Part shown: positions 1-6,689 of the stretch, in pieces
Position numbering within the stretch: position 1 is the stretch's first letter
Layout of the letters: each line of letters starts with the position of its first letter
DNA from: Gammaproteobacteria bacterium
GTDB taxonomy: Bacteria; Pseudomonadota; Gammaproteobacteria; SZUA-229
Direction of reading: 5' to 3'
Assembly (NCBI GenBank): GCA_013138755.1
Contig: WTCC01000340.1
Location: 1-11,190 of the forward strand
Length of the DNA stretch: 11,190 nt
The notes under the pieces: generated by a model
What the model was told of the DNA's origin: nothing
The model's database searches: none
What the model saw: the letters and a program-made list of their open reading frames with translations, nothing else
Translations under genes and position numbers: made by a program

Positions 1-200
1 TTTTTTGTCGTGCCTTTACCGTTGGTAAACATCAGGTCGCAGTCTTTGTCGCGAATATGAACCGAGAAAACATTGGGTACAGGATTTAGCCATGACGCTT
101 CTTCTATGTCGATGTTTAATGCTTTTAGTTTTTCTAGCATCGAATCGATAGATTCTTCCAGGGCTAAATCTTTACCCTTGATAAACGTTTTTTCGCTCAT
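1..200 (-). CDS. ycaO: YcaO-type ribosomal protein S12 methylthiolation accessory factor, N-terminus only
   Basis: Only the first 66 codons are present; the gene continues beyond base 1. The visible residues closely match the N-terminus of E. coli YcaO as I recall it: an opening of the form TFIxGKDxALExSI, then EEASWLNPVPNVFSVHIRDK and FTNGKGTTK at the cut end. In E. coli this subfamily is linked to RimO-dependent beta-methylthiolation of ribosomal protein S12. The wider YcaO superfamily is ATP-dependent and includes enzymes that make azolines and thioamides in peptide natural products, but this N-terminus points to the housekeeping subfamily. The catalytic ATP-binding core lies outside the window, so integrity cannot be judged. 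The start ATG (198-200) overlaps the TGA of the upstream gene as ATGA, and no clear Shine-Dalgarno is visible, which suggests translational coupling. Confidence 0.88.
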   Translation of the reverse strand, partial: MSEKTFIKGKDLALEESIDSMLEKLKALNIDIEEASWLNPVPNVFSVHIRDKDCDLMFTNGKGTTK

Positions 201-820
201 GATTTTAATGTCTGTAGTTGTTTGTTGTGAAAGTTACTTAATAAAAGTAACGCGCAACAAGCGCCGGCTAAGGCCCATGCCATGTCCGACTGTGTGTCCC
301 AGATATAACCTTGCGTACCAAGGAATGCTTCGGCAGCATCATCGCTAAGCAGTGCTACCCACCATTCGAGTAATTCGTAAAACGCACTGAATGCCAGGCA
401 GAAGCAGATGGTGAAAAAGTGGGTGTAGGTCGGGCTCTCGATAATTTTTAATCGGATAATTAGTTCTCGACATATTATGGCAGGTACAAAACCTTGCGCA
501 AAGTGCCCGACTTTATCAAAGTTGTTTCTGGAGTGGTCGAGCACGTCTCCTATGGTGTCGAATAATGGGACTTCAGCATATGTGTAGTGACCGCCAACAA
601 ATAAAATCCAGCAATGTATTAGAATGAGGAAGTAAGACAAAGCTGTTAGCGGAAATTTCTTTCGTGTAACGGCCAGCGCGAAAAAACCGATGACCGCAGG
701 TGCCACCTCAAGTAACCAGGTGGGGTAATCTTTAGGGTTGATTGCTGACCAGATGAGTACGATAAAAAATAATGCTGTCCATACCAAGGCTGCTAATGAT
801 TTATCTAACGCGTTAGTCAC
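197..820 (-). CDS. yjdF: YjdF-like inner-membrane protein (DUF2238)
   Basis: A 207-residue polytopic membrane protein, about the length of E. coli YjdF (roughly 209 residues). Hydrophobic stretches lie near residues 9-26, 37-52, 58-76, 107-122, 135-150 and 180-195. Conserved-looking blocks of the family are visible: GGHYTYAxVPL (76-86), DKVGHFAQGFVPA (102-114), FYELLEWW (147-154) and FLGTQGYIWDTQSDM (166-180). The His, Asp, Glu and Trp residues at membrane edges look like candidate functional positions, but no biochemical role is established that I know of. The start is GTG at 818-820, 19 bases after the bcp stop, with only a weak purine stretch upstream. The gene probably belongs to the same transcript as bcp and ycaO. 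Family assignment is firm; function is unknown. Confidence 0.85.
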   Translation of the reverse strand: MTNALDKSLAALVWTALFFIVLIWSAINPKDYPTWLLEVAPAVIGFFALAVTRKKFPLTALSYFLILIHCWILFVGGHYTYAEVPLFDTIGDVLDHSRNNFDKVGHFAQGFVPAIICRELIIRLKIIESPTYTHFFTICFCLAFSAFYELLEWWVALLSDDAAEAFLGTQGYIWDTQSDMAWALAGACCALLLLSNFHNKQLQTLKS

Positions 821-839
821 TATTAATTGTTACTTATAT

Positions 840-1304
840 CTATTTGTGTTTTTTACAGGCGTCTAATACTTGCTCTACGTGTTCTTTGACTTTAACGCCA
901 CGCCATTCCTCCAGAAGAATTCCTTTTTCATCAATTAAAAATGTACTGCGATCGACGCCCATGTATTCGCGACCATAAAGTTTCTTGAGCTTGATGACGT
1001 CAAATTGATTACATAGTGACTCATCTTCGTCAGACAGCAGATCAAAATTAAATTTCTGTTTTGCTTTGAAGTTTTCATGGCGCTTCATGCTGTCACGTGA
1101 GACACCAATTATCACAGTGTTCTGTCGAGTGAATTTAGCTTTTGCGTCACGAAAATTTTGCCCTTCAGTAGTACAGCCCGGCGTGCTGTCTTTCGGGTAA
1201 AAATAAAGTACGACTTTTTTTCCGGCCAGATCTTTCAGGCTAATGGTTTTGTCACCGGTCGCTGGGCGAGAAAAATTTTTAATTTTTTTACCGACTATTA
1301 CCAT
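840..1304 (-). CDS. bcp: Thioredoxin-dependent peroxiredoxin, Bcp/PrxQ family
   Basis: A 154-residue cytosolic peroxidase reducing hydrogen peroxide and organic hydroperoxides. The peroxidatic motif P37-x3-T41-P-G-C44 is intact, and the conserved arginine sits in the RSTFLID block (R119). E. coli Bcp uses a resolving cysteine five residues after the peroxidatic one; here that position is Gln49. Xylella and Xanthomonas PrxQ use a cysteine 36 residues downstream; here that position is Lys80. The remaining cysteines are C98 and C150, so the enzyme either resolves through one of these or works as a 1-Cys type. The ATG start is supported by an AGGAA ribosome site about 7 bases upstream (GGAAACAGAC precedes the ATG). 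It lies 80 bases after gcvR on the same strand, the same gcvR-bcp pairing seen in E. coli. Confidence 0.95.
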   Translation of the reverse strand: MVIVGKKIKNFSRPATGDKTISLKDLAGKKVVLYFYPKDSTPGCTTEGQNFRDAKAKFTRQNTVIIGVSRDSMKRHENFKAKQKFNFDLLSDEDESLCNQFDVIKLKKLYGREYMGVDRSTFLIDEKGILLEEWRGVKVKEHVEQVLDACKKHK

Positions 1305-1384
1305 GTCTGTTTCCTAAAAAAATAGTGTGTTCTGTGTGGGTTCTTGATTACTGAAGAGTATTTTAGATGAGGATTTAAACTAGA

Positions 1385-1909
1385 TTACAGGTTTGTAAGC
1401 TCAGCATCCAGATTGAGTTCATCACAGAAGTCCATGAAGGCCTCGCGTAATTGTCCAATATTTGTTGCAGCAGGTATGCCAACGGTCATGTGTAATGCAA
1501 ACATCGGTGAACCGGTGTGTGGTGCAGAATAACTCTCGGTTTCTAAATTGACGATGTTGATGTCTCTGCTAGAAAAAAAGCTGGAAATATTACTGACGAT
1601 TCCCGGATGATCTAATGCGGCCACTTCAACAGAGTAGGGAATAGTATCGCCAGTAGCATCTGTTTTTGTCGTCGGTTTTACCAGCAGGTCCATCTGTAGT
1701 GTCTGCTCGATTTCAGACAGTTCAGATTGTAGCGTGTCGAGTGCTGTTAATTCACCACTGATCAATAACAAAATAGCAAATTCACCACCGAGTACTGTCA
1801 TGCGACTGTCTTCGATATTCAGTTCATGGCTATAAATGATATCGCTGAGTTCATCAACAATACCTGGTCGATCTGCACCGAGCGCGGAAATAACAAGTTT
1901 TGTGGTCAT
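1385..1909 (-). CDS. gcvR: Glycine cleavage system regulator GcvR, double ACT domain
   Basis: A 174-residue protein made of two ACT domains, about residues 3-78 and 92-172. The first opens with ALGADRPGIVDEL (9-21) and contains NIEDSR (31-36); the second opens with ALDHPGIVSNIS (98-109) and contains NIVNLE (118-123). The D-x-PGIV turns are the usual ligand-side loops of ACT domains. In E. coli, GcvR binds GcvA and, when glycine is low, turns it into a repressor of the gcv operon; it does not itself carry a DNA-binding domain, and none is seen here. Its place beside bcp and divergent from dapA supports orthology. The ATG at 1907-1909 matches the family start; the upstream region lacks a strong Shine-Dalgarno. 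Neither gcvA nor gcvTHP is in the window. Confidence 0.92.
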   Translation of the reverse strand: MTTKLVISALGADRPGIVDELSDIIYSHELNIEDSRMTVLGGEFAILLLISGELTALDTLQSELSEIEQTLQMDLLVKPTTKTDATGDTIPYSVEVAALDHPGIVSNISSFFSSRDINIVNLETESYSAPHTGSPMFALHMTVGIPAATNIGQLREAFMDFCDELNLDAELTNL

Positions 1910-1929
1910 AATTTTTAGAACGGCTAACT

Positions 1930-1958
1930 AGTCTAAATAGAGGGCACAGTGTAAACAA
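1930..1958 (-). promoter_or_regulatory. Possible sigma-70 promoter of gcvR
   Basis: On the minus strand, TTGTTT (1958-1953) and TAGACT (1935-1930) are separated by 17 bases. Matches to consensus are 3/6 and 4/6. The implied transcript start lies about 14 bases before the gcvR ATG. This is a weak pattern match only. Confidence 0.25.
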
Positions 1959-1990
1959 AAAAGGCTGAAACAAAAAGGAATAGTTGCTAT

Positions 1991-2013
1991 AAAAAGTTTG
2001 CCCCGCACAGGGG
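1991..2013 (-). terminator. Weak intrinsic terminator candidate after the PilZ gene
   Basis: Minus-strand reading gives CCCC, a five-base loop TGTGC, GGGG, then CAAAC and five T. The stem is only 4 G-C pairs and the T-run starts five bases after it, so it is a poor terminator on paper. Its position between the PilZ stop and the gcvR promoter region is the main support. Confidence 0.25.
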
Positions 2014-2125
2014 AGCTAATAGCTGTAAATTTTTTAGATATAAGCGTGGATACTATATGGCTGACAATCCAGTTATGCCACAACTGACTTAATATTAGTA
2101 ATGTGTAATGGGAGGGCTGTGCGTT

Positions 2126-2491
2126 TTACCCTAGCTCAGATAGCTCTCTCATCAACATGGCGGGATTGTTGGTGTTTAATTCAATAAGGCGTCGTAAATG
2201 CTGCAGGCTGTTCGCATCTATCTGTAGCCATTTTAGGCCCCAGTTTCCGTCTTCACTGCGTATGATGTTGACGCGTGCGTGTATAGATACTTCATCACTA
2301 AGGAATAGTGCCATGCCGCATGGTTTGGTTATGTCGATATCAAGATTTTCGGGCGGTTCGACCAGCATGCCTTTGAGAGAGATATCGAGCAGATTGCAGC
2401 TCCATTCTACGTTACCACATTGCATTAAGATTTCTGCGGCGAAGGGAATTCGATTGTAGCTACGACGTTCGGGTTGTTCTGATTTATTCAA
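2126..2491 (-). CDS. PilZ-domain c-di-GMP-binding protein (PA4608-like)
   Basis: A 121-residue single-domain PilZ protein. Both parts of the c-di-GMP binding signature are present: R10-x3-R14 near the N-terminus and D36-I-S38-x2-G41. The C-terminal helix carries HLRRLIELN (98-106) followed by a LMRELSEL-type end, resembling Pseudomonas PA4608 as I recall it, a stand-alone PilZ receptor. It probably signals by conformational change to an unknown partner. The start must be TTG at 2489-2491: an in-frame TAA lies two codons upstream, and the next in-frame ATG (residue 23) would remove the RxxxR motif. No strong ribosome site precedes the TTG, suggesting low expression. It is divergent from dapA and separated from gcvR by 216 bases. 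Targets cannot be inferred from the neighbours. Confidence 0.92.
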   Translation of the reverse strand: MNKSEQPERRSYNRIPFAAEILMQCGNVEWSCNLLDISLKGMLVEPPENLDIDITKPCGMALFLSDEVSIHARVNIIRSEDGNWGLKWLQIDANSLQHLRRLIELNTNNPAMLMRELSELG

Positions 2492-2692
2492 TTTTTATGA
2501 CCATTTACAGTATTAAAGCGTATCGAGTGACTATTTAGACTTCGCCACTGTGTATATCGAGTATAGCTTGGGATTATGAAATACTACGAAAAAGCTGATA
2601 AATACTAGTAAAATTGGTCTTTGGCAGCATAAATCATTGAAATAAAGGTGAAATATTGATTAACTGTGCGCCTAATTTTTTCGGGGCTTTCA
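2492..2692. other. Divergent intergenic region between PilZ gene and dapA
   Basis: This AT-rich 201-base gap must hold promoters for both genes, but I see no pair of boxes close to consensus at proper spacing on either strand. A 10-codon ORF with a purine-containing leader occurs at 2576-2608 (three Lys and three Tyr codons). No lysine riboswitch core and no hairpin plus T-run attenuator are visible. Confidence 0.4.
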
Positions 2693-3583
2693 ATGGTTAA
2701 TAGTGGTACATTTCGAGGCAGTATGGTGGCTTTGGTCACTCCCATGCAGGTTGACGGCAGTGTCGACTACCAGAGCCTGGCTAAGCTGGTTGAATTTCAT
2801 ATAGAAAACAACACCTCAGCAATCGTTTCGATGGGCACGACCGGTGAGTCAGCAACCTTAAACATGGAAGAGCACTGTGCGGTGATGGCGCGAACCGTGG
2901 AAATGGTCAACGGGAGAATCCCAGTGATAGCAGGTACAGGCGCCAACTCGACCTGGGAAGCTATAGAGTTGACTCGTTGTGCGCAGCAAGGCGGTGCAGA
3001 CGCCTGCCTGCTGGTTACCCCGTATTACAATAAACCGACGCAGGAAGGATTATTTCTGCATCACAAAAAAATTGCTGAAAGTGTGGATATCCCGCAGATT
3101 TTGTACAACGTACCCGGTCGAACAGCGTGTGATATGCTGCCAGAGACAGTTAAGCGCTTGTCTGTAATCGACAATATCATCGGCCTAAAAGATGCGACAG
3201 GTGATCTCGATCGACTTGCTGAGACGCAGGCTCTTTTAACCGGTACCGATTTCGAGTTATACAGTGGCGATGATGAAACAGGTACTGAATTCATGCTGCG
3301 TGGTGGTGATGGTGTAATTTCGGTAACCAGTAATGTCGCTCCGAAAGCGATGGCGGCGATGTGTGACGCAGCACTTGCTGGTAATCGTGATTTAGCGGAA
3401 ACGCTAAATCAGCCATTAACAGGCTTACATTCACGTCTGTTTTTGGAAGCAAATCCGATTCCGGTAAAATGGGCTCTTATGGAAATGAAACTTATTCCAC
3501 CAGGGATCCGTCTACCGATGACAGTATTAGCTGAGCAATATCAGCAACCATTGCGTGAAGCGATGCAGCAAGCCGGGTTGTAG
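2693..3583 (+). CDS. dapA: 4-hydroxy-tetrahydrodipicolinate synthase
   Basis: Condenses pyruvate with aspartate semialdehyde, the first committed step of the diaminopimelate/lysine branch; a cytosolic (beta/alpha)8 barrel of the DapA/NanA class I aldolase family. From the ATG at 2693 the protein has 296 residues, against 292 in E. coli, and aligns without gaps over the first half. Catalytic residues are all present: the Schiff-base Lys166 (in GLKDATG), Tyr138 and Arg143 (in LYNVPGR), Thr49-Thr50 (GTTGE) and Tyr112 (TPYYN). An in-frame GTG at 2666 would add nine residues not found in the family; the ATG has a GGGG stretch six bases before it and fits the family start better. The following gene bamC starts 44 bases downstream and is probably co-transcribed, as in E. 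coli. Confidence 0.97.
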   Translation: MVNSGTFRGSMVALVTPMQVDGSVDYQSLAKLVEFHIENNTSAIVSMGTTGESATLNMEEHCAVMARTVEMVNGRIPVIAGTGANSTWEAIELTRCAQQGGADACLLVTPYYNKPTQEGLFLHHKKIAESVDIPQILYNVPGRTACDMLPETVKRLSVIDNIIGLKDATGDLDRLAETQALLTGTDFELYSGDDETGTEFMLRGGDGVISVTSNVAPKAMAAMCDAALAGNRDLAETLNQPLTGLHSRLFLEANPIPVKWALMEMKLIPPGIRLPMTVLAEQYQQPLREAMQQAGL

Positions 3584-3627
3584 AGATTAAATCTGGCTGT
3601 AATGTCTAACAAGTGGAATTAATAAAT

Positions 3628-4743
3628 ATGAAAATCACAGGTCTTCTTTTACTGATGTTTGTACTCTCATCCTGTAGCCTTTTCGGCGGTGATGAGCGGC
3701 CGGTTTATCAAGGCGCCGAGTATTATAAAAATCTGGAAGTGCCACCCGATTTAACCGAGCCCGATACCGGCGGTCAGCTTCGAGTACCTCAGGCTTCAGA
3801 CGAAGCATTGCAGCGTTTTCGTGACAACCATAAACTGGAAACAGTGATAACGCCAAAGTTCGATGGTGTACGAATGGTGAGTTATGCGGGTAACAGCTGG
3901 ATAGAAATCGACAATAAGGTCGAGTTTGTCTGGGGACGGTTACTTGAGTTTTGGGAAGGTGAAGGTATTGCTCTAGCCGAAAAACGACCTTTGCTCGGCT
4001 ACATGGAGACAGACTGGGTTGAGCGATTAGATGCTGGCGCAGGTTTCTTCCGTTCCATCTTCCAGCGGTTTGATCCTGACCAGAAAGATAAATTTCGGGT
4101 ACGTCTAGAACGTTTTGATCATGATAATAAAACACGTCTTTATATATCGCACTCACGCATCGAGCGTGTTATCAGAGGAGAGTACGCAGATGACTTTATC
4201 TGGGTATCGCGTCCAAGTAATCTAGAAGCTGAACGTGAAATTATTTCTCGCATGGCGTTGTTCGCCGGTAAGGATGACGAGCAGACTGTACAGTTGCTGG
4301 AAAATTATCGCCCCTATAGTTCGTTGGTGAAAATCGATAGCACCAATACGATTGCGCTGACCATGACGGGTAGCATGGATTTCGTTTGGCGTCGTGCAAT
4401 GCGTGCATTAGATCGCATGCGCATGAAGGATATACGTCAGGAAAAAGAAAGCAGTACCATCTATTTTATCGTCGGTGATATCGCAGATGAAGACATTCAG
4501 GTCGAAGACGATGAGTTAGCAAAATCCAGCTGGATAATGCAGATGTTAACTGGTGTTGATGAAAAAACGTTGGCGACAAATACCAGTCGACATTACCGTT
4601 TAGAATTTTCTGATGCAGACGGTCGTATTCAAATTGAAGTGAAAGATGCAAATGATTCACAAGATACCGATGATGATGATGACACCTATAGCACGGCATT
4701 GGCAGAGCAATTGAGAAATGTTTTAGCTGAAAACCTGGAATAA
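3628..4743 (+). CDS. bamC: Outer-membrane protein assembly lipoprotein BamC
   Basis: A subunit of the BAM complex that inserts beta-barrel proteins into the outer membrane. The 371-residue precursor begins with a lipoprotein signal (MKITGLLLLMFVLSSC), with lipobox L13-S-S-C16; Cys16 would be lipidated. The unstructured N-terminal stretch carries the LEVPPDL motif (36-42) typical of BamC, which contacts BamD in the E. coli complex. The rest should form the two helix-grip domains. It is longer than E. coli BamC (344), partly from an acidic tract near the C-terminus with five consecutive Asp (348-352). I prefer ATG 3628 to the in-frame GTG at 3613 because only the ATG puts the charged residue and hydrophobic core in the normal signal-peptide position. 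Location after dapA is the conserved one. Confidence 0.93.
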   Translation: MKITGLLLLMFVLSSCSLFGGDERPVYQGAEYYKNLEVPPDLTEPDTGGQLRVPQASDEALQRFRDNHKLETVITPKFDGVRMVSYAGNSWIEIDNKVEFVWGRLLEFWEGEGIALAEKRPLLGYMETDWVERLDAGAGFFRSIFQRFDPDQKDKFRVRLERFDHDNKTRLYISHSRIERVIRGEYADDFIWVSRPSNLEAEREIISRMALFAGKDDEQTVQLLENYRPYSSLVKIDSTNTIALTMTGSMDFVWRRAMRALDRMRMKDIRQEKESSTIYFIVGDIADEDIQVEDDELAKSSWIMQMLTGVDEKTLATNTSRHYRLEFSDADGRIQIEVKDANDSQDTDDDDDTYSTALAEQLRNVLAENLE

Positions 4744-4840
4744 CAAGATTGCGAAAAATAAACTCACATTAACTGGAGGTCCGCTTCAGATGTGAAGTTA
4801 GCTGAGTACGCTCCCTAAAATAAAAGAAGAGGAAGCAAAA

Positions 4841-6190
4841 GTGACTGTGGGTACAAAAAAAATAACCGATCAACCTGCGCCGGTTTCCTTTATGGAAGCC
4901 GTTCTTTATTGGTTAAAACTGGGTTTTATCAGTTTTGGCGGTCCTGCTGGTCAGATCAGTATGATGCATCAGGAGCTGGTCGAAAAGCGCCGGTGGATCT
5001 CTGAACACCGTTTTTTGCATGCGCTTAATTACACCATGGTCTTGCCCGGACCTGAAGCGCAACAGTTAGCAACTTATATCGGCTGGTTGATGCACGGCGT
5101 GTGGGGCGGTATTGCAGCTGGTGTGTTATTTGTTCTACCGTCACTGTTTATCCTTATCGGCTTAACATGGGTCTATCTTTCATTCGGCGATGTGCCGGCG
5201 GTGGAAGGTATCCTTTACGGTATTAAACCTGCGGTTACTGCAATCGTGGTATTTGCAGCATACCGTATTGGTTCCAGAGCATTAAGAAATAATGTATTGC
5301 GCATGATGGCTGTGCTGGCATTTATCGCAATCTTTGCATTAGACATACCTTTCCCTTATATCGTACTGGCTGCAGGCATCATCGGTTATTTAGGCTCGCG
5401 CCTGTCGCCAGAATATTTTAAGGCAGGTGCTGGTCATGGTGCTTCGCAAGAAACATATGGCCCCGCCATTATCGATGACGATACACCACCGCCTGAACAT
5501 GCCAAATTCAAATGGGGCAGATTTATTGTATTTCTGCTGATCGGATTGTTCATCGGTGGTGTAGCGATGGTTATGCTGTTTAATGCCTACGGATGGCAGG
5601 GGACGCTGACTCAGATGGGCTGGTTTTTTACTAAAGCGGCGTTAGTTACCTTTGGCGGCGCTTATGCTGTATTGCCTTATGTCTATCAAGGAGGTGTTGA
5701 ACAGTATGCCTGGTTGACCGGTACACAGATGATCGATGGTCTTGCGCTGGGGGAAACAACCCCGGGTCCATTGATTATGGTTGTCGCCTTTGTCGGTTTT
5801 GTCGGTGGCTGGACAAAAGAAATATTCGGTCCTGATTCGCTTCTGTTGGCGGGCGCAGCAGGTGCCAGTATCGCTACCTTATTTACATTCTTACCATCGT
5901 TTCTATTTATCTTATTAGGTGGGCCGGCAGTAGAAGCGACCAGAGATGATGTAAAGTTCACCGCACCGCTAACCGGGATAACGGCGGCCGTTGTCGGCGT
6001 CATTCTTAATCTGGCTGCATTCTTTGCTTACCATGTACTTTGGCCACAAGGTTTCGATGGAAATTTTGAGTGGTTTTCTGCTTTGATAGGTGCGGCTGCT
6101 TTTGTTGCATTATTCAGGTTTAAGCTTGGCATCGTCTCTGTTATTGGAGCGTGTGCTATGTTTGGACTGGGCTATTCGTTTCTATTGTAA
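4841..6190 (+). CDS. chrA: Chromate transporter family (CHR) protein, two-domain ChrA type
   Basis: A 449-residue inner-membrane protein of the long-chain CHR family, which includes chromate efflux pumps. Both halves carry the repeated signature. The N-terminal half has FGGPAGQI (32-39) and LPGPEAQQLA (68-77); the C-terminal half has FGGAYAVLPY (271-280) and ETTPGPLIMV (305-314). About ten to twelve hydrophobic segments are visible, split by a hydrophilic linker rich in Asp, Pro and His near 197-225. The start is GTG at 4841 with an excellent ribosome site (AAGAAGAGGAAG, about 7 bases upstream). It follows bamC by 97 bases without a visible terminator, so read-through is possible. No chrB regulator or other metal-resistance gene is adjacent, so the substrate (chromate, sulfate or another anion) is inferred from family only. 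Confidence 0.92.
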   Translation: MTVGTKKITDQPAPVSFMEAVLYWLKLGFISFGGPAGQISMMHQELVEKRRWISEHRFLHALNYTMVLPGPEAQQLATYIGWLMHGVWGGIAAGVLFVLPSLFILIGLTWVYLSFGDVPAVEGILYGIKPAVTAIVVFAAYRIGSRALRNNVLRMMAVLAFIAIFALDIPFPYIVLAAGIIGYLGSRLSPEYFKAGAGHGASQETYGPAIIDDDTPPPEHAKFKWGRFIVFLLIGLFIGGVAMVMLFNAYGWQGTLTQMGWFFTKAALVTFGGAYAVLPYVYQGGVEQYAWLTGTQMIDGLALGETTPGPLIMVVAFVGFVGGWTKEIFGPDSLLLAGAAGASIATLFTFLPSFLFILLGGPAVEATRDDVKFTAPLTGITAAVVGVILNLAAFFAYHVLWPQGFDGNFEWFSALIGAAAFVALFRFKLGIVSVIGACAMFGLGYSFLL

Positions 6191-6305
6191 ATAGCGGTTC
6201 ATATTGCCAGAGTGATACCTGTTGATTGTCGTATTGGGTCAAATGATAGGCGAGGGTTGACAAGATAATTATTGCTGATTTGTTGATAATGACTATGTGT
6301 CAATA

Positions 6306-6311
6306 AAGGAG
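6306..6311 (+). promoter_or_regulatory. Strong ribosome binding site of the small basic protein
   Basis: AAGGAG sits seven bases before the ATG at 6319. It is among the best Shine-Dalgarno matches in the window and the main reason to believe the following short ORF is translated. Confidence 0.75.
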
Positions 6312-6318
6312 ATCGGCG

Positions 6319-6633
6319 ATGATCAGTGATGAAACAAGTCTTCAGAAAAGTAAAATGCCCAGGTCGTCCACTGAAAAATTGAGCAAGAATCGTCAACGCC
6401 AGTGGGCCAGACGTATAAAAATACGCGCAACTAAAATAAAAAGACGGCTTCAGATAGAAAACAATTTTCATAAAGCGATGCGTGAGATGTGCACCACGAC
6501 AGATCGTTACCGACAATCCTACTTACATTGGATATTAAATAATATGTTTAGCTTGTTCAGTTATGAAACGGGCTTACGAGCCATTCATGATGAAGCAGCT
6601 TATGAGAAATGGCTGGCAGCAAATGGTAAGTAA
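6319..6633 (+). CDS. Small, strongly basic hypothetical protein
   Basis: A 104-residue protein I do not recognise. It has 10 Lys and 12 Arg against 10 acidic residues, so a net charge near +12. The charge is concentrated in residues 10-43, which hold 15 basic residues and one acidic one (KNRQRQWARRIKIRATKIKR is the core). The C-terminal half (about 62-101) is amphipathic with aromatics (W71, F77, F80, Y82, Y95, W98). There is no signal peptide, no certain membrane segment and a single cysteine (C58). It is probably a real gene: near-ideal ribosome site, its own terminator two bases past the stop, and codon use like its neighbours. A TTGACA box at 6257-6262 lacks a good -10 at the usual distance. 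Nucleic-acid or ribosome binding would fit the charge, but that is a guess. Confidence 0.7.
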   Translation: MISDETSLQKSKMPRSSTEKLSKNRQRQWARRIKIRATKIKRRLQIENNFHKAMREMCTTTDRYRQSYLHWILNNMFSLFSYETGLRAIHDEAAYEKWLAANGK

Positions 6634-6634
6634 T

Positions 6635-6665
6635 AAAAAAGCACCTTATATAAGGTGCTTTTTTT
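6635..6665. terminator. Bidirectional Rho-independent terminator
   Basis: A near-perfect palindrome: six A, GCACCTT, loop ATAT, AAGGTGC, seven T. The 7-bp stem (extendable to 8 with a 2-base loop) is followed by T-runs on both strands. It separates the convergent plus-strand small gene (stop 6633) from the minus-strand folE2 (stop at 6690), so it can end transcription from both sides. Confidence 0.92.
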
Positions 6666-6689
6666 AAGAGAAAATTTAAAGGTTAGCCT

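Noticed and set aside
1..200. YcaO gene as part of a peptide natural product (RiPP) cluster
   Set aside because: The N-terminus matches the housekeeping E. coli YcaO subfamily, and no precursor peptide, dehydrogenase or exporter is found beside it in the visible sequence.
2492..2692. Lysine riboswitch ahead of dapA
   Set aside because: The conserved core blocks and multi-helix junction are not visible and there is no expression-platform hairpin; the region is AT-rich and unstructured by eye.
3635..4156. Minus-strand open frame of 173 codons opposite bamC
   Set aside because: It lies wholly antisense to a well-supported BamC gene, has no family-like sequence and no ribosome site; it is a by-product of bamC codon use.
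4764..4795. TCACAT ... ATGTGA inverted repeat between bamC and chrA as a CRP site
   Set aside because: The half-sites are in the opposite order to a CRP box and 20 bases apart, and they lack a T-run to act as a terminator.
5686..6003. Minus-strand open frame opposite the CHR transporter gene
   Set aside because: Low-complexity Pro/Thr/Ala composition typical of antisense frames, and fully covered by a clear coding gene.
6199..6516. Minus-strand open frame covering the small basic gene and its leader
   Set aside because: The plus-strand alternative has a strong ribosome site and a terminator directly after its stop; the minus frame has neither.
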